A stretch of 64,000 bases of DNA. It comes from Mycobacterium spongiae. Lineage in GTDB: Bacteria; Actinomycetota; Actinomycetes; Mycobacteriales; Mycobacteriaceae. The notes under the pieces are model-generated. The model saw nothing but the letters and a program-made list of their open reading frames with translations, was not told the origin of the DNA and did no database searches. The translations under genes were made by a program, and so were the position numbers. Positions 55,760 through 64,000 of the stretch are shown here, in pieces. How positions within the stretch are numbered: position 1 is the stretch's first letter; every line of letters starts with the position of its first letter. The stretch lies in NCBI RefSeq assembly GCF_018278905.1, contig NZ_CP046600.1, forward strand, positions 5,270,001 through 5,334,000, written 5' to 3'.

Positions 55760-56662
55760 ATGGGGCGCAAGGTCGCCGTGCTGTGGCACGCGTCGTTTTC
55801 GATTGGCGCCGGCTTCCTTTACTTCTTTTTCATACTGCCCCGCTCGCGTGAGTTGATGGGCACCACTTCGCACTCGCTGGGGACGTCGCTCCGGATTGCG
55901 ACGGGCGCACTGATCGGCCTCGCGGCGCTGCCGGTGGTGTTTACCCTGCTGCGCACCCGAAAGCCGGAGCTTGGCACCCCGCAGCTGGCTCTTTCCATCA
56001 GGACCTGGTCGATCGTGGCCCATGTCCTGGCCGGTGTACTCATCATTGGCACCGCGGTCAGCGAAGTCTGGCTCAGCCTGGATACTGCCGGACAGTGGTT
56101 GTTCGGGATTTATGGGGCGGCGGCCGCGATCGCGGTGCTGGGGTTCTTCGGGTTCTATCTGTCGTTTGTCGCGGAGCTACCGCCACCGCCGCCTAAACCG
56201 CTCAAGTCGAAGGAGCCCAAGCAGCGGCGACGCCGCCGCAAGAAGGACGCTAAGCGCGGCGCGACCGACACCGAAGACACGGACGAAGACTCCGCAGCCG
56301 CCGAAGAAGACACCGAAGTCAGCAAAGATGCCGACGACGATGCCGACGACGATGGTGAAGCTCAGACCACGGCGACCGTCGAAGCCGAGACCACCGAAGA
56401 GGCCCCCGAAGCCCAACACGAAGCTCAAGAACCTGAAAAAGGAACCGACGCCGAAGATGAGCCGGCCGAGCCGACCAGGGCGGCCGCCGAGACCGCACCC
56501 ACGTCGACGGACGAAGACGCTCCCGTCGAACCCGCCGCCGAGGAAACCACCGACACCGCAGTCGATGAGGACGCGCGCGGGCTACGCAATCGCCGCCCGA
56601 CGGGCAAGACCTCGCATCGGCGCAGGCGCACGCGACGCCGTGGCGTCGCGGTCGAGGAATAA
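55760..56662 (+). CDS. lucA: LucA-like membrane protein with long acidic tail
   Basis: 300 residues from ATG 55760 (MGRKVAVLWHASFSIGAGFL), chosen for the strong GAGGAGG five bases upstream. ATG 55748 is an alternative. Four TM helices in the first 140 residues (SFSIGAGFLYFFFILP, ATGALIGLAALPVVFTLL, VAHVLAGVLIIGTAVSEVWL, GAAAAIAVLGFFGFYLSFVA), then a Lys/Arg cluster and a long Asp/Glu/Ala/Thr-rich tail ending in a basic RRRRTRRR-like patch. H37Rv Rv3723 (254 residues) coordinates Mce-mediated fatty acid and cholesterol uptake. The tail is longer here. Confidence 0.85.
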   Translation: MGRKVAVLWHASFSIGAGFLYFFFILPRSRELMGTTSHSLGTSLRIATGALIGLAALPVVFTLLRTRKPELGTPQLALSIRTWSIVAHVLAGVLIIGTAVSEVWLSLDTAGQWLFGIYGAAAAIAVLGFFGFYLSFVAELPPPPPKPLKSKEPKQRRRRRKKDAKRGATDTEDTDEDSAAAEEDTEVSKDADDDADDDGEAQTTATVEAETTEEAPEAQHEAQEPEKGTDAEDEPAEPTRAAAETAPTSTDEDAPVEPAAEETTDTAVDEDARGLRNRRPTGKTSHRRRRTRRRGVAVEE

Positions 56663-56669
56663 CCCGTCG

Positions 56670-57422
56670 CTACCGCTGCCGGAGGCGCTCCAGGAAGGCG
56701 GCAATTCGCTCCCGGGTCCGGTCTGTCCCCCACATCTGGCGAACCTTGGTGTCGATATCGCCGGAGTTACGCATGCGTGCCAGCGTGGGACCACGTAGCT
56801 GCGCTTTGGTCTGCTGGTAGGCGTCGGGCGGGATCTCGCCGAGGCTCGATGCTTCCGCAACTGCCGCCTCGCTCAGGCCCCGGTCCACGACGCGGTGGGC
56901 GAGCCTACTGGCGACAGCCTCAGCTCCCCGGTAGACGCGGCCACCGAGCAGCACCTCCTCGGCGTGATCTCCGCAGGCGTAGCGCATGACCTCCAACGCG
57001 GCCACCGGAAACCACACCCCGACGTGCACTTCGGTCGCCCCAATTTGGGCTTCGGGGCTGATCAACCGCCGGTCGCAAGCGCAGGCCAGCACACACCCGC
57101 CCGCGATCGCGCCACCATTGATCGCGGCCACCGTCGGCCCCGGATAACTGAACATTGCATCAAACGCATCCGACAAAGCCGGGACCAACCGATCGGTGTA
57201 GTCAGCCCCGCCCTGCAGCACCCGGTTGAGGTCGACTCCGGCGCAGAACACCTGTTCGGCACCGGTGACCACTAACGCTTCGCCGCCTGACCGCTCCAGC
57301 TCACGCAGGGCTTCGGTCAGCTCGTTCAACAACTCGACATCGAGGGCGTTAACGCGTCCCGACGACAGGGTCAAGACACGTACCGCGGCCGGCCGTGTCT
57401 TCACGGTTTGAATATCGATCAC
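56670..57422 (-). CDS. Enoyl-CoA hydratase/isomerase family protein
   Basis: 250 residues from GTG 57422 (VIDIQTVKTRPAAVRVLTLS). The frame runs to 57794 but overlaps the divergent cut5 there. Crotonase fold: VVTGAEQVFCAGVDLNRVLQ, oxyanion-hole GGAIAGGCVLACACD, EAQIGATEVHVGVWFPVAAL. Of the two usual catalytic Glu residues, one is plausible at GATEVHVG and the other is not clear, so the reaction is uncertain. Not recalled between Rv3723 and cut5 in H37Rv. Confidence 0.85.
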   Translation of the reverse strand: MIDIQTVKTRPAAVRVLTLSSGRVNALDVELLNELTEALRELERSGGEALVVTGAEQVFCAGVDLNRVLQGGADYTDRLVPALSDAFDAMFSYPGPTVAAINGGAIAGGCVLACACDRRLISPEAQIGATEVHVGVWFPVAALEVMRYACGDHAEEVLLGGRVYRGAEAVASRLAHRVVDRGLSEAAVAEASSLGEIPPDAYQQTKAQLRGPTLARMRNSGDIDTKVRQMWGTDRTRERIAAFLERLRQR

Positions 57423-57531
57423 AGTGTCACTGAACCACTCCAAGCCCCCAAGCGTGTACCTTGCGACGGCACCCCGGCGCGTCGCGTCGTGAGGTTCTAC
57501 AGTCGGCGGGACACATCGATAAGGGTTGATT

Positions 57532-58254
57532 ATGAGGCGACACGGTGGAATTGGGATGTACGCCAAGCGGGCGAGCTGGATAACGATAACCGCAGCCGCA
57601 ACAACAATGGTCGCAACGTCCGCGCTGGGGAGCCTAGCGACGCCAGCAGCGGCTGCCGAACCGTGTCCGGACGTCGAGGTGGTGTTCGCCCGCGGCACCG
57701 GCGAGCCACCCGGCGTCGGCAGCGTAGGCCAGGGCTTTGTGGACGCATTGCGCCCGCGGATCGGCCCCCGGTCACTCGGGGTGTACCCCGTCAACTACCC
57801 CGCCAGCACTGACTTCTACAACACCGATTTCCCACGAACGGTCATCGACGGCATTCGCGACGCAAGTGCTCACATCGAATCCATGGCGGCCAACTGTCCG
57901 AACACCAAAGAGGTCCTCGGCGGTTACTCGCAAGGCGCAGCCGTAGCCGGTTATGTCACCTCGGCCGCGGTACCGCCCGAGGTACCTGCTTCCGCGGTGC
58001 CCGCGCCGATGCCGTCGGAAATCGCAGATCACGTTGCGGCGGTGACCCTGTTCGGAACGCCGTCCGATCAATTCCTGGGACAGCACGGCGCACCCGCGAT
58101 CGTGATCGGACCTCTGTATGAGCCCAAGACTCTGAAGTTGTGCGCACCAGGTGACGCGATTTGCGGCGACGGAAGCCTCCCCCTCGCGCACGCCTTGTAC
58201 GTCTTCAACGGCATGGAGAACCAGGCGGCCGATTTCGCCGCCGCTCACCTGTAG
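57532..58254 (+). CDS. cut5: Cutinase-like serine esterase, intact Cut5
   Basis: 240 residues from ATG 57532, with AAGGG six bases upstream. Signal peptide about 1-37 (ITAAATTMVATSALGSLATPAAAA). Cutinase domain: EVVFARGTGEPPGVGSVGQG, nucleophile Ser in LGGYSQGAAVAGYV, Asp in APGDAICGDG, His in LPLAHALYVFNG, and paired Cys. Secreted lipase or esterase. In H37Rv the gene is split into cut5a and cut5b (Rv3724A/B); here it is one frame. Confidence 0.94.
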   Translation: MRRHGGIGMYAKRASWITITAAATTMVATSALGSLATPAAAAEPCPDVEVVFARGTGEPPGVGSVGQGFVDALRPRIGPRSLGVYPVNYPASTDFYNTDFPRTVIDGIRDASAHIESMAANCPNTKEVLGGYSQGAAVAGYVTSAAVPPEVPASAVPAPMPSEIADHVAAVTLFGTPSDQFLGQHGAPAIVIGPLYEPKTLKLCAPGDAICGDGSLPLAHALYVFNGMENQAADFAAAHL

Positions 58255-58336
58255 CCGACCGCGCCGACGACAGCCCCAACCGGCCCCAGGCAGCCCCAAC
58301 AGTGACCCGCGCGGCTCGCCGTTGCAGAATGCCACC

Positions 58337-59323
58337 ATGCGTGTTCTGGTCACAGGCGGTACGGGGTTCGTGGGCGGCTGGACCGCCAAGGCCATAGCCG
58401 ACGCGGGTCACTCGGTTCGGTTTCTGGTGAGAAGCCCCGCTCGGCTGGAAACGTCAGTCGCGAAACTCGGCGTCGACGTGTCGGACTTCGCCGTGGCCGA
58501 CATCGCCGACCGCCACTCGGTACGAGAAGCGTTGACTGGTTGCGACGCCGTCGTGCACAGTGCCGCGCTGGTAGCAACGGACCCACGCGAGAACGCCAAA
58601 ATGTTGAGCACCAACATGGCGGGCGCCCAAAATGTCCTCGGTCAAGCGATCGAGCTCGGAATAGACCCCATAGTTCACGTATCGAGCTTCACGGCGCTGT
58701 TTCATCCCGGGTTGGAAATGTTGGAGGCTGATCTGCCCGTCGTCGGTGGAACAGACGGCTACGGGCAATCCAAGGCTCAGGTTGAAATCTATGCTCGCGG
58801 CTTGCAGGACGCCGGCGCGCCGGTGAGCATCACCTATCCCGGGATGGTGCTGGGTCCGCCGGTCGGCAACCAATTCGGTGAGGCCGGCGAGGGCGTCAAA
58901 GCCGCACTCGGGTTGCATTTCCTTCCCGGGCGTAGCGCCGCGTGGCTGATCGTCGATGTCCGAGACTTGGCCGAACTGCACGCCGCGCTATTGGAGCCCG
59001 GCCGTGGGCCACGCCGCTACATGGCAGGCGGGCGGCGGGTTCCGGTGGCCGAACTGGCAACGATGCTCGGCGGGATCGCGGACACCACCATGCTCGCCGT
59101 TCCGGTGCCCGACACTGCGTTGCGTGTCGTTGGAACCGTGCTGGATCAGGCGGGGCCGTATCTGCCCTTCGAGAATCCGTTCACCGCGGCCGGAATGCAG
59201 TACTACACCCAGATGCCGGAGGCCGACGATTCACCGAGCGAGCGCGACCTCGGCATCACCTACCGTGACCCGCGCGACACGGTCGCCGACACCATTGCCG
59301 CCCTGCGCGACCTCACGGGCTAG
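58337..59323 (+). CDS. Extended SDR / NAD-dependent epimerase-dehydratase (Rv3725 type)
   Basis: 328 residues from ATG 58337 (MRVLVTGGTGFVGGWTAKAI). The frame starts earlier inside cut5, which is not credible. Rossmann motif TGGTGFVG, acidic segment VADIADRHSV, HVSSFTAL, and active-site YGQSK (YxxxK). Similar to dihydroflavonol-4-reductase-like oxidoreductases; substrate unknown. 82 bp after cut5. Confidence 0.9.
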   Translation: MRVLVTGGTGFVGGWTAKAIADAGHSVRFLVRSPARLETSVAKLGVDVSDFAVADIADRHSVREALTGCDAVVHSAALVATDPRENAKMLSTNMAGAQNVLGQAIELGIDPIVHVSSFTALFHPGLEMLEADLPVVGGTDGYGQSKAQVEIYARGLQDAGAPVSITYPGMVLGPPVGNQFGEAGEGVKAALGLHFLPGRSAAWLIVDVRDLAELHAALLEPGRGPRRYMAGGRRVPVAELATMLGGIADTTMLAVPVPDTALRVVGTVLDQAGPYLPFENPFTAAGMQYYTQMPEADDSPSERDLGITYRDPRDTVADTIAALRDLTG

Positions 59324-59466
59324 GTCTCGTCAGGAGACTGTCCGTCTTCGTGTTCGGGGGGTGAACTCTTCAGCCACTTCTTTAGCCGAAGAAGTTCGTT
59401 GACGACGATGCCAATCCCGAGGAGAACCAGCACGGTCACCACAATCGCGGTGGTCACGCTGTCCAT
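59320..59466 (-). CDS. Small single-pass membrane protein
   Basis: 48 residues from ATG 59466: MDSVTTAIVVTVLVLLGIGI forms one TM helix, followed by a basic stop (LLRLKKWLKSS) and an acidic tail. Its stop overlaps the stop of the Rv3725-type gene, convergent. Composition and topology look real, though no homologue was recognised. Confidence 0.5.
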   Translation of the reverse strand: MDSVTTAIVVTVLVLLGIGIVVNELLRLKKWLKSSPPEHEDGQSPDET

Positions 59467-59541
59467 CGTGACAGGCCGAAGCCTGAGGCGCCGGATGGCC
59501 TCGCCAGGGCGATTTTCCAGGCGTAAACAAAGTGTGCTGGT

Positions 59542-59556
59542 CCTATCCGGGATAGG
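59542..59556. promoter_or_regulatory. Palindrome upstream of PE_PGRS
   Basis: CCTATCC-G-GGATAGG, perfect 7-bp arms, 68 bp before the PE_PGRS ATG at 59625 and 75 bp upstream of the small membrane protein on the other strand. Candidate operator in a divergent promoter region. Confidence 0.4.
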
Positions 59557-59624
59557 GTGGTAGCGCCAAGCAGCAATGATGGTGATCCGACCCTGGCCGG
59601 ATTTGCACCCGTTTGGGAGGTGCC

Positions 59625-61337
59625 ATGTCCTTGGTGATTGCGGTGCCGGACGTTTTGGGGACAGCCGCTGCGGATTTGGCTGGTGTTGGCTCGACACTAG
59701 GTGCCGCCAATGCGGCAGCCGCTCCCGAGACGACGGGGATCGTCGCCGCGGCCGAGGATGAGGTGTCCGCGGCAATTGCGGCGCTGTTTTCGGCCCACGG
59801 CCGCGGCTATCAGCTGATCAGTGCACAGGCGGAGGCGTTTCATGCCCAGTTTGTGCAGGCGTTGACAGCGGGCGCGGGGGCCTACGCCACGGCGGAGGCC
59901 GCCAGCGCGGCCTCGATTACCGACCCCATCCTGACCGCAATCAATGCCCCGTTCCTGGCGCTGACCGGGCGCCCGCTGATCGGCAACGGCGCACCCGGGG
60001 CTCCGGGTACCGGTGCCAATGGGGCACCGGGTGGCTGGTTGCTCGGTGACGGCGGGGCCGGCGGCTCGGGTGCCGCGGGTATGACCGGCGGTAGCGGCGG
60101 GGCCGCCGGGCTGATCGGCAACGGCGGCGCCGGTGGGAGCGGCGGGAGCACAACCGGTGGCGCTGCCGCCGGATCCGGTGGCGCCGGCGGGGCCGGCGGA
60201 TGGTTGTTCGGTACCGGCGGACTCGGCGGGGCCGGCGGGAGCGCGGAAGCCGCCGCCGCCGGCGCCGGGGGGATCGGTGGGGCCGGCGGGCTGTTCGGTG
60301 CTGGCGGGCTCGGCGGGAACGGTGGAACCACCTCGCTCTCCGGCGCTGGCGGAGCCGGCGGTTCTGGTGGCGCCGGCGGCCTGCTCGGCGGGCTGTTCGG
60401 TGCCGGGGGTGGTGACGGCGGCAGCGGCGGGAGCGGCGCCGCCGCCGCTCCCGGGGGCGCCGGTGGGACCGGCGGCAGCGCCGGACTTTTCGGCGGCCCA
60501 GGTGGGGCCGGCGGGGCCGGCGGAGCAAGCCCAGGCGCCGTGGCCGGCGGGGCCGGCGGGGCCGGCGGCAACGCCGGGCTGCTGTTCGGCAACGGCGGCG
60601 CCGGCGGGGGCGGCGGACTTAGCGGTGGTGCCGCTGGCGGGGACGGCGGGGCCGGCGGCAACGCCGGACTGCTGTTTTCCACCGGCGGTGGCGGCGGTGG
60701 CGGCGGTGGCGGCGCGACCGGCGGGGACGGCGGGGCCGGCGGAAACTCCGGGCTGCTGTTCTCCAATGGCGGGACCGGGGGCGCAGGCGGGCGCGGCGGA
60801 GCCGGCGACGGCGGGGCCGGCGGGGCCGGCGGCGACGCCGGTTGGATCGGCGACGGCGGAACCGGCGGAACCGGCGGAGAAGGCGATGGGGTTGGCGCCG
60901 GGGGCGCCGGCGGAACGGGCGGCAAGGCCGGACTATTAAGCGGAACCGGCGGAACCGGAGGTGCCGGCGGGAGTGGCGAGACCGGCGGCGGGGCCGGCGC
61001 CTCCGGCGGCGCCGCGGGCCTACTTGGCCGCGGCGGGACCGGGGGCACCGGCGGAGACGGCTTTATCGGCGACGGGGGCGCCGGCGGGGCCGGCGGCAAC
61101 GGCGGCCAATTGGTAGGCAATGGCGGCGCTGGCGGCGCAGGTGGAGACGGCGCCATCGCCCCGGTCGGACAATCTGGCGGCGATGGCGGAGCCGGCGGCA
61201 ACGCCGGGCTCTTCGGCAACGGTGGCAATGGCGGCAACGGCGGCATCGGCGTCTTCTCAGGCACCAACGGCGCCGGCGGCACCGGTGGCGCCAGCGGGCT
61301 GCTGTTTGGCCTCGACGGGTTCAACGGGTTGTCCTAG
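59625..61337 (+). CDS. PE_PGRS family protein
   Basis: 570 residues from ATG 59625 ([20 protein letters not shown]), with GGGAGG upstream. PE domain about 1-95, linker [13 protein letters not shown], then a PGRS region of units such as [15 protein letters not shown], ending [13 protein letters not shown]. Exported through a type VII system by family knowledge. No equivalent recalled between Rv3725 and Rv3726 in H37Rv, so one of the lineage-specific insertions of this window. Confidence 0.94.
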   Translation: MSLVIAVPDVLGTAAADLAGVGSTLGAANAAAAPETTGIVAAAEDEVSAAIAALFSAHGRGYQLISAQAEAFHAQFVQALTAGAGAYATAEAASAASITDPILTAINAPFLALTGRPLIGNGAPGAPGTGANGAPGGWLLGDGGAGGSGAAGMTGGSGGAAGLIGNGGAGGSGGSTTGGAAAGSGGAGGAGGWLFGTGGLGGAGGSAEAAAAGAGGIGGAGGLFGAGGLGGNGGTTSLSGAGGAGGSGGAGGLLGGLFGAGGGDGGSGGSGAAAAPGGAGGTGGSAGLFGGPGGAGGAGGASPGAVAGGAGGAGGNAGLLFGNGGAGGGGGLSGGAAGGDGGAGGNAGLLFSTGGGGGGGGGGATGGDGGAGGNSGLLFSNGGTGGAGGRGGAGDGGAGGAGGDAGWIGDGGTGGTGGEGDGVGAGGAGGTGGKAGLLSGTGGTGGAGGSGETGGGAGASGGAAGLLGRGGTGGTGGDGFIGDGGAGGAGGNGGQLVGNGGAGGAGGDGAIAPVGQSGGDGGAGGNAGLFGNGGNGGNGGIGVFSGTNGAGGTGGASGLLFGLDGFNGLS

Positions 61338-61468
61338 GCCAATCGCACGCGCGGACCCACGCTGTCGGCTCCCAGAACGCCTATGATTGAAGTCCAGTGG
61401 TCCACCACGAAGAGGTGGCCGCTGAAGAGGCGTGAACCACACATTGGGCGCCAGACAGAGGGTACGCA

Positions 61469-61780
61469 GTGGCGATAGCGGGTCGTTACCCAAGGTTGGA
61501 GCGGAAGCTGCGCAGCGCGGTCCTCGATGCCCCGGCCACTACCGATGCGGCCCTGCGCCGCGCCGCCTATAGCGGGGAAGGCCTGCCGGCGCCGCTGAGC
61601 GGGTACGTCGAGAAGCTCCACCGACACGCTTACCGCGTGCAGGACGACGACGTCGAGCAGATGCGCGCCGCCGGCTATTCCGATGATCAGATATTCGAGG
61701 TCACCATCGCTGCCGCGCTCGGTGCGGGTGATGATCGTATGCGCGCCGGTTTGTCGGCCCTCAACGAGGCTCTGCGATGA
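61469..61780 (+). CDS. Small carboxymuconolactone decarboxylase-like protein
   Basis: 103 residues, GTG start. The part EQMRAAGYSDDQIFEVTIAA and LGAGDDRMRAGLSALN resembles the end of the CMD/AhpD fold but has no CxxC. It overlaps the next gene by ATGA. It may be a partner subunit of that protein. Activity unknown. Confidence 0.75.
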   Translation: MAIAGRYPRLERKLRSAVLDAPATTDAALRRAAYSGEGLPAPLSGYVEKLHRHAYRVQDDDVEQMRAAGYSDDQIFEVTIAAALGAGDDRMRAGLSALNEALR

Positions 61781-62355
61781 GGCTGCCACGGATCGCACGC
61801 GGCCGGCCTGCCGGACGAGTCGTGTTCGCGCTGCTGCACTTGGTGACCCGGCGCGACGTACCCGACATCGTCAAGGTGCGTTTCTACCGTCGGCGCTTCT
61901 TCGGTACGCCTTTCTTCAACCTGGGCCAGCGAATGTTGCGCGGACCCTCTCCGTGGACGGTCGGTGAGCGGGAGCTCATCGGGGCGTTTGTGTCAGCGAA
62001 GAACCGCTGCCAGTTCTGCGCCACTACCCACGAGGCCGTCGCGTCGGCGGTGCTAGATCCCTCGATCACCGCCGCGGTGATTGCCGATTGGCGCACCGCC
62101 GAGGTCGACGATGGGTTGAAGGCGACCCTCGGCTTCTTGGAAAAGCTGACCCTCACGCCCGACGAGGTACAGCCACGAGACGCCCGTGCGGTGCTCGACG
62201 CCGGAGTCAGCCCGGAAGCGTTACGCGACGCGATCAGCATCTGCGCTGCGTTCAACACAATCAACCGGGTAGCCGATGGGCTGGATTTCACTCTGCCCAC
62301 CAACGCCGATCGCGCAATGAGCACTCGGGTGCTCCTCACAGTTGGGTATCGCTGA
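61777..62355 (+). CDS. AhpD-like alkylhydroperoxidase-family protein
   Basis: 192 residues. CMD/AhpD domain with redox motif in SAKNRCQFCATTHEAVASAV (CxxC plus His), and DAISICAAFNTINRVADGL at the C-terminus. Likely a peroxidase-related disulfide protein in the cytosol. Translationally coupled to the small CMD-like gene and 50 bp ahead of the dehydrogenase gene. Confidence 0.85.
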   Translation: MRLPRIARGRPAGRVVFALLHLVTRRDVPDIVKVRFYRRRFFGTPFFNLGQRMLRGPSPWTVGERELIGAFVSAKNRCQFCATTHEAVASAVLDPSITAAVIADWRTAEVDDGLKATLGFLEKLTLTPDEVQPRDARAVLDAGVSPEALRDAISICAAFNTINRVADGLDFTLPTNADRAMSTRVLLTVGYR

Positions 62356-62405
62356 GCAACCCCGGTCGGGACTCCACGCGACGTCGGATTCACGAGAGGG
62401 CCTCC

Positions 62406-63581
62406 ATGATGAAGGCAGTGACCTGCCACAACGCGACCCTCGAGCTAGCTGACGTGCCGAGCCCGACGCCAGCGAAGGGTCAGTTGGTGCTCAACGTCCT
62501 CCGGTGTGGCATCTGTGGGTCGGACCTGCATGCCCGCCACCATTGCGACGAACTCGCTGACGTGATGGCCGAAGCGGGATATCCCGCCTTCATGCGCTCG
62601 AATCAGCGCGTGGTATTCGGACACGAGTTCTGTGGCGAGGTGGTCGATTACGGTCCCCGCACCCGCAAGACACCCCGACCCGGGACACCGGTAGTTGCCA
62701 TGCCATTGCTGCGCCGTGGCGACGATGTCCATGGGATCGGGCTATCCACGATGGCGCCGGGTGCGTACGCGGAGCAGATCGTCACTGAGCAGTCACTGGC
62801 ATTTCGGGTCCCGAACGGGCTGGCACCCGAGATCGCCGCGTTGACCGAGCCGATGGCCGTCGGATGGCACGCCGTCCGACGGGGCGAGGTGGGCAAAGGC
62901 GACGTCGCGATAGTGATCGGGTGCGGGCCGATCGGGCTCGCGGTGATCTGCATGCTGAAGGCGGGCGGGGTGCGCACCGTGATCGCGAGCGACTTTTCCG
63001 CGGGTCGCCGTAGACTCGCGACGGCGTGCGGCGCCGACATCGTGGTCGATCCCCTTCAGGACTCGCCCTACACGGCGGGGGCGGACCGTGGACGGGCAAA
63101 GGGGCATCTCAATAGCATCGTCGAGGCGTTCGACCTTGCGGTCGGCACGCTCGAAAAGCTGCAACGGCTGCGGCTGCCGTGGTGGCACGTGTGGCGGGCC
63201 GCCGATGCGGCCGGTGCCGCCACCCCCAAGCACCCGGTGATCTTCGAATGTGTTGGCGTCCCAGGCATCATCGAGGACATCATCACGAGCGCGCCGATAT
63301 TTTCGCGAGTCGTCGTGGTCGGCGTCTGCATGGGCTCGGACCAAATCCGGCCGTCGATGGCGATCAACAAAGAGATCGACCTGCGGTTCGTGCTCGGCTA
63401 CACACCGCTCGAGTTCCGCGACACCCTGCACATGCTCGCCGACGGCAAGGTCAACGCTGAGCCACTCATCACCGGGACTGTCGGTCTGCCCGGCGTCGAG
63501 GCCGCGTTCGACGCGCTCGCCGACCCCGAGACGCATGCGAAGATCCTGATCGACCCCAAGAGCGACGCCGCCAGCCCCTAG
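62406..63581 (+). CDS. Zinc-type alcohol/threonine dehydrogenase-like protein (Rv3726 type)
   Basis: 391 residues from ATG 62406 (62409 also possible), with GAGAGGG just upstream. MDR family: catalytic zinc in VLRCGICGSDLHARHH and VFGHEFCGEVV, Rossmann motif VIGCGPIGLAVICML. The four-Cys structural zinc loop of classical alcohol dehydrogenases is absent. Substrate unknown. Probably cotranscribed with the AhpD-like pair. Confidence 0.9.
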   Translation: MMKAVTCHNATLELADVPSPTPAKGQLVLNVLRCGICGSDLHARHHCDELADVMAEAGYPAFMRSNQRVVFGHEFCGEVVDYGPRTRKTPRPGTPVVAMPLLRRGDDVHGIGLSTMAPGAYAEQIVTEQSLAFRVPNGLAPEIAALTEPMAVGWHAVRRGEVGKGDVAIVIGCGPIGLAVICMLKAGGVRTVIASDFSAGRRRLATACGADIVVDPLQDSPYTAGADRGRAKGHLNSIVEAFDLAVGTLEKLQRLRLPWWHVWRAADAAGAATPKHPVIFECVGVPGIIEDIITSAPIFSRVVVVGVCMGSDQIRPSMAINKEIDLRFVLGYTPLEFRDTLHMLADGKVNAEPLITGTVGLPGVEAAFDALADPETHAKILIDPKSDAASP

Positions 63582-63597
63582 CCTGTCTGCCCCGGCA

Positions 63598-64000
63598 TCA
63601 CACCATCGCCGCGGCCCACGCGATGTGCCCGGCGAAGCCCAGTGATGTCGCCATGTCGCGGTAGCGATCCCGCGACTGCGCATAGCCCGCGTCATCGCCG
63701 TGCGCGTGCGCCAGCAAGGCACGCAGCCGCAACAGCTGGACCTTGCGCACGGCAAAACCATCATCGGCCGGCGCCGCGGCCAACCGCTCGATCACCGCCG
63801 CGGCTTCGATCACGTCGCCTTCATCCCCACGTTCCAGCAGCGTCTCGACCAGCACACCGGTCGAGGGCGTGCTCCACCCCACCAGCCGTCCGTCCCGCAA
63901 GAGGTGGTCAACGGCCCCACGCACGAGCGCGATGGCGCCGTCGCGATCACCACACCGACTCATTTCCCGCCCCAGATACGCCTCGACCAACGGTAGATCG
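63598..64000 (-). CDS. C-terminal end of a large TPR-type regulator or cyclase (partial)
   Basis: The frame enters from the right edge (LPLVEAYLGREMSRCGDRDG) and stops at 63598. 133 residues of helical, TPR-like sequence ending YRDMATSLGFAGHIAWAAAM. That ending resembles the C-termini of mycobacterial ATPase/adenylate-cyclase or LuxR-type regulators. The catalytic part would lie beyond the window, so the identification is tentative. Confidence 0.6.
   Translation of the reverse strand, partial: DLPLVEAYLGREMSRCGDRDGAIALVRGAVDHLLRDGRLVGWSTPSTGVLVETLLERGDEGDVIEAAAVIERLAAAPADDGFAVRKVQLLRLRALLAHAHGDDAGYAQSRDRYRDMATSLGFAGHIAWAAAMV

Overview
The window is chromosomal DNA from a slow-growing Mycobacterium. 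It has high G+C, two PE_PGRS genes, a PPE-MPTR gene, ergothioneine and tuberculostearic acid genes, and a gene order that from about 16.8 kb onward follows the M. tuberculosis H37Rv segment glpK (Rv3696c) to Rv3726. It is probably not M. tuberculosis itself: cut5 is one intact gene (split in H37Rv), leuA lacks the 19-residue repeats of H37Rv, and several genes are added or missing. A relative in the tuberculosis/kansasii/marinum part of the genus is the best guess. Species was not determined.

1-16.5 kb (minus strand): a modular lipid/polyketide assembly line. A fatty-acyl-AMP ligase fused to an ACP is followed by a one-module type I PKS (KS-AT-DH-ER-KR-ACP) and then by a second PKS. The second PKS carries one full module, then the KS of a further module, and runs off the left edge. 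The AT-DH-ER-KR-ACP parts of the two modules are a nearly perfect 4.9-kb direct repeat, while their KS domains differ. All AT signatures point to methylmalonyl-CoA, so the expected product is a methyl-branched, fully reduced chain built on a fatty acid starter. I know of no such cluster beside glpK in H37Rv. It is the most interesting object here.

16.5-29 kb: an AT-rich regulatory region, glpK, a GCS2-like ligase, a methyltransferase, a degraded cytochrome P450 remnant, then a PE_PGRS gene convergent with a PPE-MPTR gene.

29-40.3 kb: the egtA-B-C-D-E ergothioneine operon with overlapping stops and starts, a secreted PknH-C-like protein, two paralogous proline-rich membrane proteins, a TetR regulator, a DUF4185 gene (Rv3707c type) broken by an internal deletion, and asd-ask of the aspartate pathway.

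40.4-55.5 kb: leuA behind a leucine attenuator, a TetR/membrane-protein pair with two operator-like palindromes, dnaQ, a 59-bp VNTR touching the murT-gatD promoter, recR-ybaB (the latter with a repeat-expanded tail), an amidase, an SRPBCC protein, the bfaA-bfaB pair for 10-methyl fatty acids, dnaX, an aspartate aminotransferase and the SRP RNA.

55.5-64 kb: tRNA-Ser(GGA), lucA, an enoyl-CoA hydratase, intact cut5, an SDR protein, a small membrane protein, a second PE_PGRS, two AhpD-like proteins, a zinc-type dehydrogenase, and the C-terminal end of a gene cut by the right edge.

Comparisons with H37Rv are from memory of gene order and protein features, not from a search.
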